Assembly (NCBI RefSeq): GCF_016595465.1 | Contig: NZ_JAENIK010000011.1 | Location: 496,001-560,000 of the forward strand | Reading direction: 5' to 3' | DNA: 64,000 nucleotides | From: Luteolibacter yonseiensis | GTDB lineage: Bacteria > Verrucomicrobiota > Verrucomicrobiia > Verrucomicrobiales > Akkermansiaceae | Part shown: in pieces, positions 58,385 to 64,000 of the stretch | How positions within the stretch are numbered: position 1 is the stretch's first letter | How the letters are laid out: each line of letters opens with the position of its first letter | The notes under the pieces: model-generated | What the model was told of the DNA's origin: nothing | The model's database searches: none | What the model saw: only the letters and a program-made list of their open reading frames with translations | Program-made: the position numbers and the translations under genes

Positions 58385-58457
58385 CAAAACAAGAAGGGTG
58401 ATTAACAACAGCTAGTCGGCGCGGCGGCGGTTCCAGCCGGTGACGGCCGGCCCCGGC

Positions 58458-59168
58458 TCACGCCTGCTTGCGGGACCTGAAGCAGAACAAGCCCACCACG
58501 CCCAGGGCGGACAAGACACATGCGGAAGGCTCGGGCACGAGGGAGACGGAGTCGACCGAAAGCGTCACCGGCGTGGTGGTCGACGGAGGGGTGTAGCCCG
58601 CCGCACCCAGGTAGAAGAACAGCTGGAGATTCGCAACGTTCGAAGTCGCATTGGCGAATTTCGCGGCGTTGTCGGCACCCGGTGTTCCCTCGTAGGAAAT
58701 GAAATTGTTCGCCGTCAGATTGAAGGTGAACGTCGTCCAATCCGCACCGGCCGGGAGGATGCCTCCATTGATGGTGATCGCCGTGCCGGGCACCGCGCCG
58801 CCGAGGCGGAGCGCGATCGGCAGGTCGAATGTCGCGTTTGATTTGACGCTCACCGTGATGGTGTCGATCTCCGAATAGTCGCCGATGAATTGGCCGCCCG
58901 AGGCGGAGTTGCTCCCGGTGGCACGGGCCACGACCGGAGTGCCGGAGGTGGTGTTCGTGACGCTGTAGGTGGTGGTGATGTAGCCACCCGAGCCGCCGGC
59001 TCCTCCGGATGAAATCCAGTTCGCCGCGGTGGCGCTGACATTCTGGGTCCAGTTCGAGTTGTTGCTCGAAAACGTCTCCGTGAAAGGGAGAACGGCGGCG
59101 GCGGACAGTGAACCGCAGGTAGCCAGAAGGCATCCGGCGACGACGAGGTGGGCTTTGATGTTTTTCAT
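58458..59168 (-). CDS. PEP-CTERM-anchored secreted protein
   Basis: The ATG at 59168 (MKNIKAHLVVAGCLLATCGSL) gives a signal peptide and 236 residues. A beta-sandwich middle (TETFSSNNSNWTQNVSATAANW, TTFTFNLTANNFIS) resembles a carbohydrate-binding module. The C-terminus is a PEP-CTERM sorting tail (VPEPS, a hydrophobic helix LGVVGLFCF, then RSRKQA), recognised by an exosortase system elsewhere in the genome. The upstream frame to 59321 has no start signal. Confidence 0.92.
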   Translation of the reverse strand: MKNIKAHLVVAGCLLATCGSLSAAAVLPFTETFSSNNSNWTQNVSATAANWISSGGAGGSGGYITTTYSVTNTTSGTPVVARATGSNSASGGQFIGDYSEIDTITVSVKSNATFDLPIALRLGGAVPGTAITINGGILPAGADWTTFTFNLTANNFISYEGTPGADNAAKFANATSNVANLQLFFYLGAAGYTPPSTTTPVTLSVDSVSLVPEPSACVLSALGVVGLFCFRSRKQA

Positions 59169-60107
59169 GGATGCGTTGATGTGGAGAATGGTTCCTTGGG
59201 GAAAATGGCTCATGCCGCTGCGCCCTTTCGCGCGCGGCACTGGATTTTTGTATCGTAAAAGAAAAATCCGCAAGCTATATTGCAAATGAATCTCAATTGC
59301 ATGTAGGCAATTGTTCCTCAATTGTTTCTACGAGATTCGCGCCGCGGCATTGGTGAGAATGGCCGTCAGCGGCTTCGACATCCTTCTGGATTTGCGGTTC
59401 ACCACCAGCAACACATCCGCGCAAGGCGAGGGCTTGGGCTCAGCTCTACATGGCGAGCATCAGCACCTTCTACTGAATCAGCTTGGGTCGATGCCGTCGC
59501 CCTCTGCCTCAGGCGCGACCCGCTAGGCCCTCTCCTACCTCGTCGTCTGGGCCTATCCTTCAGCCGGCTACTGCTTACAATGCCGCGGCATCTTGGCCTA
59601 TGGACCGACATCGGCACCACATCATTGACCGTCTCGCCTCAGTCTCCTCCAATTCGTGGAATGCTCTTTGTAACCCGTCAATTTTATCGACCGCGAGAAG
59701 TTCCTGAGGAGCGTCACTTGACCGAAATAGATAAAAACGCCTATTCCCTTGCCCTCCGGAAGGGAGCGACGCGATTCCTCACTTCATTAGATTCTGCGAC
59801 CGCTGAAGGCGATGTGGGGGGATTGTCTGCAATATGGAAGGGGCTACGCGATTGGGAGTGAAGGCGGCGCAGAACCGGAGGCATCATCACTGGCTGGCCC
59901 GAGACCGCGGTCTGAGCAATTATTCCTCGGCCTCGGCGTGGACGTCATCCGAAGCGACGTGCTGATTCAGGAATACATCGATGTGCACGGGAAATGATCC
60001 AAGACGAAAAGTCTGATCCTTTATCCCGATAAGTGGAAAATGGAATGGAGAGGATTATGGTTATTCTTCGGTCATTTATTATGTGAAAAAGTATTGTATC
60101 GGCTGAA
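59169..60107. other. Gene-poor stretch with probable gene remnants
   Basis: These 939 bp hold no complete gene I can support. A fragment near 59717-59860 reads TEIDKNAYSLALRKGATRF in one frame, and a different frame nearer 59930-59990 reads VDVIRSDVLIQEYIDVHGK. These pieces are in different frames and suggest decayed coding DNA at the left edge of the island. Confidence 0.35.
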
Positions 60108-61484
60108 TTAATCCGTATCCAGTCTGTAGAATGTAAATTCTTCCGATCTGTCAATACCAAGGAGTTCTCGAAGGCATATCCTGCTCCAATCTTCAAATTT
60201 GGAATCCTCAAGCTTCTCGATATTAATTATTTTTCCGCTCTCACTATTTCCAGAACGCTGGACAAATTCATCCGGACTTAATCTGATGCGGAGATTGTCC
60301 AGGTCAGTGTAAAAAACACATGCAACCGCAAGGTGTTTCATAGATCGGGGGTTGTTCTTTAGCCAAATAAATAGTGGATTAGAAATAAGTGGATTCAATG
60401 TGACACCTAGTTCCTCATATAGCTCTCTAGTCAAGGCGTAGTGGCATGTGCGATCAAAATTAGCGTCGCTTCCTGCTGCAAATTCGTCATCATCACGAAC
60501 ATGGCCCCCGAAATATGTTACGACTTTTCCTGATTCAGGAGATCCCTTGCTTACTCCCTTTTGATGTTTTTTTGCAACTAGGACGCTACGATTATTTGGA
60601 TCAAATAGAATAACTATAGGTAATGGTTGAATTTTGGTTTCATCGTCCTCTACTGTTGTTCTCTTTTCATATTTTAATTTTAGGAAATTGCGTTCAGGCC
60701 AATCTTCAGATTTCCATATATCCCTGTTCTCGAATTGGATGACGTCTTTGCGATCGAGGTATGCGATATTTTCTTCTGTCAGATCGCTCAGCGTTTGAAG
60801 TATTTGCCTCGTTACCTTGTAACCAACTTGATTTTGATCGATGCAAGATGTGTCGATTTGTTCTATTTTTCGGAAATCTCGATCATATTTTTTCACCGCA
60901 AAATCCAAAGATTTGTTGAAAGCTTCAATAACTCTATGATTCATGATGGTTCCCGATTTTCGGGTAAGTAAATTTTTGTATTCTCTTTCGAGTGCGGATT
61001 TTTCGCTTACTTTAAAAACATATACAATATCGATTAGGCTTCGAAAGCGATCCATGGTTAAATATTTGGAAAGTACTTTGTGCTCTTCATCGGACATGTA
61101 TTGGGAGTCTTTTTGCCAATAAAACCAACATAGGGCATCGAAAATTCCTCGATCACAAATAATAACGTCTAAATTTCTCCATGATCCAGCAACATAATCG
61201 GCTAGCTGTGCTATAGCTGAATTGGATGTCCAAATATTGAAAAGTGGACTAAATTTGTCACCAACTGGACAAATGCTTGCCCGCTCGGTTACGAGCCGAG
61301 TTTTGAAACCATTACGCTTTAGGAAAAGATTGAGAGCTGATAGGCAAGATGTTTTGCCTGCTTTGGGAGTTCCGCAGAATTCAATGACAATAGGTCTTCG
61401 TTTTTTAGATGCCTTTCGCTGCTCGAGAATGTCCTTTGCCAAGGCCTCAAGTTCTTCAATCTTTTTTAAATCGGAATCACTCAT
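60108..61484 (-). CDS. P-loop nucleotide-kinase-like/Nudix hydrolase fusion
   Basis: From the ATG at 61484 (MSDSDLKK) the protein has 458 residues. A P-loop GTPKAGKTS (residues 38-46) and CDRGIFDALCWF (DRG at 111-113) place the N-terminal half with thymidylate- or nucleoside-kinase-like P-loop enzymes. The C-terminal domain is Nudix: GGHVRDDDEF and, after an insertion of a dozen residues, RELYEELGV (353-361), the REUxEExGU part of the box. The two domains would act on nucleotides, one phosphorylating and one hydrolysing. The start overlaps the membrane-protein gene by 8 bp. AT-rich codon use differs sharply from the rest of the window. Confidence 0.85.
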   Translation of the reverse strand: MSDSDLKKIEELEALAKDILEQRKASKKRRPIVIEFCGTPKAGKTSCLSALNLFLKRNGFKTRLVTERASICPVGDKFSPLFNIWTSNSAIAQLADYVAGSWRNLDVIICDRGIFDALCWFYWQKDSQYMSDEEHKVLSKYLTMDRFRSLIDIVYVFKVSEKSALEREYKNLLTRKSGTIMNHRVIEAFNKSLDFAVKKYDRDFRKIEQIDTSCIDQNQVGYKVTRQILQTLSDLTEENIAYLDRKDVIQFENRDIWKSEDWPERNFLKLKYEKRTTVEDDETKIQPLPIVILFDPNNRSVLVAKKHQKGVSKGSPESGKVVTYFGGHVRDDDEFAAGSDANFDRTCHYALTRELYEELGVTLNPLISNPLFIWLKNNPRSMKHLAVACVFYTDLDNLRIRLSPDEFVQRSGNSESGKIINIEKLEDSKFEDWSRICLRELLGIDRSEEFTFYRLDTD

Positions 61485-61977
61485 TGAATCTAATTTTTGT
61501 TTCAAGTTGTTTGATTAATTTCCCACAGGAAAATCCTATGAAAAATCCCAATGTAGTACAAGCGTATAGGAAATTCGTTTCTTTTAAATCGGGCGATTGA
61601 GAGATAAATTTATGTCCGGCTTGCAATGCAACAACTGCGATTAGTCCGAACGCGCCCGCGAAAACTGGTCTTGCGAAATAATAAATTGCATATCCGAAAC
61701 GGATCATCGAATGATTGTTCAATCTTTTTTCTGGAAGAGGGAGGTGAAGTGTTTTGTAAAGCTTTCTTATGTAATATATGGAAGAACCTATAATGCTGCC
61801 GCATATCGCTGACAAAAATCCGTTTCCTGGAGCGTTCTTGAACCACCACCCGCCCCATGATGCGCCAGAAAGTAATGATACAAGAATCGCGCTTGACACA
61901 ATTAGTAATAATGCAAAGTAAGACGCTAAAATACCTACAAGTAAGGATGGTAGATGGTTTTTGGTTGTGGCGTTCAT
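61477..61977 (-). CDS. Four-helix membrane protein upstream of the kinase/Nudix gene
   Basis: The ATG at 61977 (MNATTKNHLPSLL) gives 166 residues with four hydrophobic segments (about residues 11-35, 50-68, 97-116, 131-151) and basic loops (RKLYKTLHLPLPEKRLNN). No motif or family recognised. It overlaps the downstream kinase/Nudix gene by 8 bp, a strong sign of translational coupling. AT-rich like its partner. Confidence 0.75.
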   Translation of the reverse strand: MNATTKNHLPSLLVGILASYFALLLIVSSAILVSLLSGASWGGWWFKNAPGNGFLSAICGSIIGSSIYYIRKLYKTLHLPLPEKRLNNHSMIRFGYAIYYFARPVFAGAFGLIAVVALQAGHKFISQSPDLKETNFLYACTTLGFFIGFSCGKLIKQLETKIRFNE

Positions 61978-62308
61978 TTGCGTTTGAGTCAAAATGTGCT
62001 TAAAGCAGTCAATGCGAGGGGGCTTTGAGCAGCTCCTCTAGCTAGAGCTGCTCTTGTTCAGGGGAAGTCAGTACCGATAACTAAAAAGAATTGCAAGAAA
62101 AGACTCAGGCTGCGGGCTTTTCTGTTTGTCGTAAGGTCCCGAAGGCACTGTGTCTACTTCGATTAAGAGGTTGCCTGAAAATAAATGATTTGGAACAATT
62201 AGGTTGTATTAACCAATTAGTCTAAGGCGATCTGGGTTTGATCCAGCCCCTATAAAGAGGACACTTTCCGATGAGAGTTTTGCAGGGTAAAACCAGCAAA
62301 ACAAACAC
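61978..62308. other. Intergenic region up to the IS3 element
   Basis: These 331 bp include the promoter region of the two-gene minus-strand operon and, from about 62235, the left end of the IS element (CCCCTATAAAGAGGACACTTTCC). Nothing else is recognised. Confidence 0.4.
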
Positions 62309-62576
62309 ATGAAAAGAAGGCACAGCGCGGAGCAGATCATCCGTATCTTTGGAGAAATCGAAAACGGTGGCCTGAAGGCTTCCGACGCCTGCCTCCGCAC
62401 GGGATCAGCGAGCGGGCCTACTTCCACAGGAAGAAGAAATACGGAGGCATGGATGTCAGCAAGGCGACACGCCTCAAGGCTCTTGAGGAGGAAAACTCCC
62501 GGCTCAAGCGTCTGGTGGCCGATCAGGCGTTGGACATCCAGATCCTCAAGGAAGTGAACTCAAAAAAAGTGGTGAG
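62309..62576 (+). pseudogene. IS3 OrfA remnant with frameshift
   Basis: OrfA starts MKRRHSAEQIIRIFGEIENG (HTH transposase N-terminus). A one-base deletion near 62402 shifts the frame: the sequence resumes as AYFHRKKKYGGMDVSKATRL, KALEEENSRLKRLVADQALD. The AAAAAAAG run near 62569 is a likely programmed -1 frameshift site for OrfA-OrfB fusion. Confidence 0.8.
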
Positions 62577-63345
62577 CCCCGTGCAAAAGAAAACCGTCAT
62601 CGAGACATTGGTGAGCGCGGGCAGTTGCGGCGTCGCACGGGCTTGCCGGTTGTCCTGCCTAGCACGCTCGGCGGTCTATCGGCGGGCGATGCCCGACGCG
62701 TCGTAGATGGCTCAGGAGGGATTGATTGTGGAGACGTCGCGCTCTCATCCCAGCCTGGGCTACCGCAAGGTCACCGCCATCCTGGGGACGGGTACGGCGA
62801 GACCATCAATGAGAAACGGGTGGCGCGCCTGCGCCGCCGGGACGGCCTGCAGGCCTCTCGCAAGCAGACGAAACGCCGGCGGATCGAGCCCCGGGTGACG
62901 TCACGGCGTGTGGCGAAGCGTCGCGACGAGGTCTGGAGCTATGACTTCATCCAGGACTCGCTGGCGGACGGAACCACGGCGAGGATCCTTTCGGTGATCG
63001 ATGAATACAGCAGGGAGTGTGATGCTGAGATCCGCCCGGAGCTTCCCGTCGAGCCGGGTCATCGACTGCCTGGAGGAGGTGTTGGTGACAACCGGTCGCA
63101 AACCGGAGTGGCTCCGCAGCGACAACGGTCCGGAGTTCGTTGCCAGTCAGGTCCGGGAATGGTTGAAGAGCTCGGGAGTGGGCAGTGCCTACATCACGCC
63201 GGGTTCGCCATGGGAAAACGGTTACGTGAAAAGCTTCCACGCGAGCCTGCGGGCGGAGTTCCTGAACAGGGAACTGTTTTTCAGCATGAGGGAGGTATCG
63301 GTGATGCTGGAGGGCTGGCGTCATCACTACTTTCCCAAGTGTCTT
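62577..63345 (+). pseudogene. IS3 OrfB (DDE transposase) remnant with stop and frameshifts
   Basis: OrfB is broken by a stop after AMPDAS (62704) and at least two frameshifts (near 62795 and 63020). Catalytic pieces remain: SYDFIQD (first Asp), LRSDNGPEF (second Asp) and SPWENGYVKSFHASLRAEF (Glu), as in IS407-type transposases. The C-terminus is truncated after WRHHY. The element cannot move on its own. Confidence 0.85.
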
Positions 63346-63392
63346 GAAAGAATGTTACTGTGCGGAGACTGGCGCCGGTCAACAATTTTTGC

Positions 63393-64000
63393 TCAGCTGA
63401 TTCTCTTTAATCGGACATATGCCGAATCAGCTGCCTTCGCTCGCGAGGATTTTTGCTCTGCTTTTGTCTCAAAAAGATTAGTGGAATCTAGAAACTTATT
63501 TAGTTTTTCAAAACCTAATATTTTATAATCAACCGGCGTATAAGTTTTTAAGTATTTGCCGAGGGCTGCCACTGATGCCCATCCATCAGAGTCGGCTAAA
63601 GTAGCTACGGCGCGCGTTAAATAATCGTTTATTTGAGATTTCGATATATTCCTGTCTTCGGCCGTGGCGATGGGGATCTTAATTGTTTCTGGAGGATTTG
63701 CGGGTCCGACAGTTCTCTTTGAGGTATTTTTTTTATCTTTCGCTATCAACTCGGCCGTTTGGGCCAAGATACTATTCATATTAATAGCCAACTGCCTTGA
63801 GAATTTTTGGCGAAAGTCAGGAATGCCAGAATAACTTTCGGTAAGACCTTTGAGACGCATTTTGTCTTTAAATGTCCGGAGTACGGTGAATTGGTCGATT
63901 TCTATTTTTTCGGGATCAACTGGGCTTTGCGAAAAGTATAGCATTACCGGTTTATCTTTCGTGGTGAATTGTTCGATTTCTTCGGCAGTTCCACTAATTG
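63393..64000 (-). CDS. DUF4062-like protein with LOTUS-like C-terminus (5' end outside window)
   Basis: The frame stays open to the right edge, so at least 202 residues are visible and the start is beyond the window. The visible N-terminal part (KPVMLYFSQSPVDPEKI, then TFKDKMRLKGLTESYSGIPDF) resembles the end of DUF4062-type domains, which occur in putative defence and signalling proteins. The C-terminal part (GWASVAALGKYLKTYTPVDYK, GFEKLNKFLDSTNLFE) matches the OST-HTH/LOTUS fold, an RNA-binding domain. Both calls are by pattern only. It is AT-rich and flanked by the IS element. Confidence 0.6.
   Translation of the reverse strand, partial: ISGTAEEIEQFTTKDKPVMLYFSQSPVDPEKIEIDQFTVLRTFKDKMRLKGLTESYSGIPDFRQKFSRQLAINMNSILAQTAELIAKDKKNTSKRTVGPANPPETIKIPIATAEDRNISKSQINDYLTRAVATLADSDGWASVAALGKYLKTYTPVDYKILGFEKLNKFLDSTNLFETKAEQKSSRAKAADSAYVRLKRIS

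Larger units (their letters stand above)
62235..63345 (+). mobile_element. Degenerate IS3-family element (IS407-like)
   Basis: OrfA and OrfB remnants of an IS3 element are present, with DDE motifs split among frames. The left end is estimated from CCCCTATAAAGAGGACAC near 62248. The right end is not visible: the transposase sequence breaks off after WRHHY, near 63330. The element lies between the membrane/kinase operon and the 3' end of the next gene. Confidence 0.75.

Overview
The window reads as a chromosomal segment of a Verrucomicrobiota bacterium, most likely of the Akkermansiaceae/Luteolibacter type. The lineage call is an inference. It rests on a PEP-CTERM protein, a giant autotransporter-associated-repeat (PATR) protein, a sulfatase, a Tat-exported Gfo/Idh/MocA oxidoreductase, an FG-GAP protein, and a perfect TGTTC-N4-GAACA LexA-type box in front of recA. 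Most of the window is visibly GC-rich; about 60.0-62.3 kb and 63.4-64.0 kb are clearly AT-rich and look foreign.

Layout. (1) 1-9.3 kb: urea uptake and hydrolysis. The 3' end of urtE, an outer-membrane barrel gene, urtA, a small His-rich membrane protein, then ureA-ureB-ureC-ureE-[two-gene nucleotidyltransferase cassette]-ureF-ureG-ureD. Urea would be imported by the Urt ABC transporter and hydrolysed by a nickel urease matured by UreDEFG. (2) 9.5-14.7 kb: mixed housekeeping and cell-envelope genes, mostly on the minus strand (HAD phosphatase, membrane protein, secreted toroid protein, HlyD-like adaptor, spermidine-synthase-like protein, TM2 protein, HU). (3) 15.1-22.5 kb: a complete F1Fo ATP synthase operon, atpBEFHAG-[lipoprotein]-DC, with a perfect CRP-type palindrome 68 bp before atpB. 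(4) 22.8-30.4 kb: one 2,534-residue PATR surface protein. (5) 30.5-36.2 kb: a cyclic-nucleotide-binding-domain/aspartase fusion, an entericidin-like lipoprotein, rpsT, and a glycosyltransferase/L,D-transpeptidase pair. (6) 36.5-39.6 kb: poorly conserved small secreted proteins, including a FISUMP-domain protein followed by an attC-like sequence. (7) 39.6-59.2 kb: recA with its LexA box, M42 peptidase, GH18 glycosidase, an ArsR/SRPBCC pair with an operator-like repeat, TauE, MtfA, a flavin-binding protein, a histidine kinase, FG-GAP protein, DUF72, DUF1328, sulfatase, thioredoxin-like protein, oxidoreductase and PEP-CTERM protein. (8) 59.2-64 kb: an accessory island with gene debris, a two-gene operon coding a four-helix membrane protein and a P-loop kinase/Nudix fusion, a decayed IS3-family element, and the 3' end of a gene resembling DUF4062 proteins with a LOTUS-like C-terminus.

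The best candidate for an undescribed system is the membrane protein plus kinase/Nudix operon in the right-hand island. Other notable items are the cNMP-aspartase fusion, the lipoprotein gene embedded between atpG and atpD, the nucleotidyltransferase cassette inside the urease cluster, and a palindromic repeat read as the N-terminus of UreD. No tRNA, rRNA or CRISPR array was recognised.
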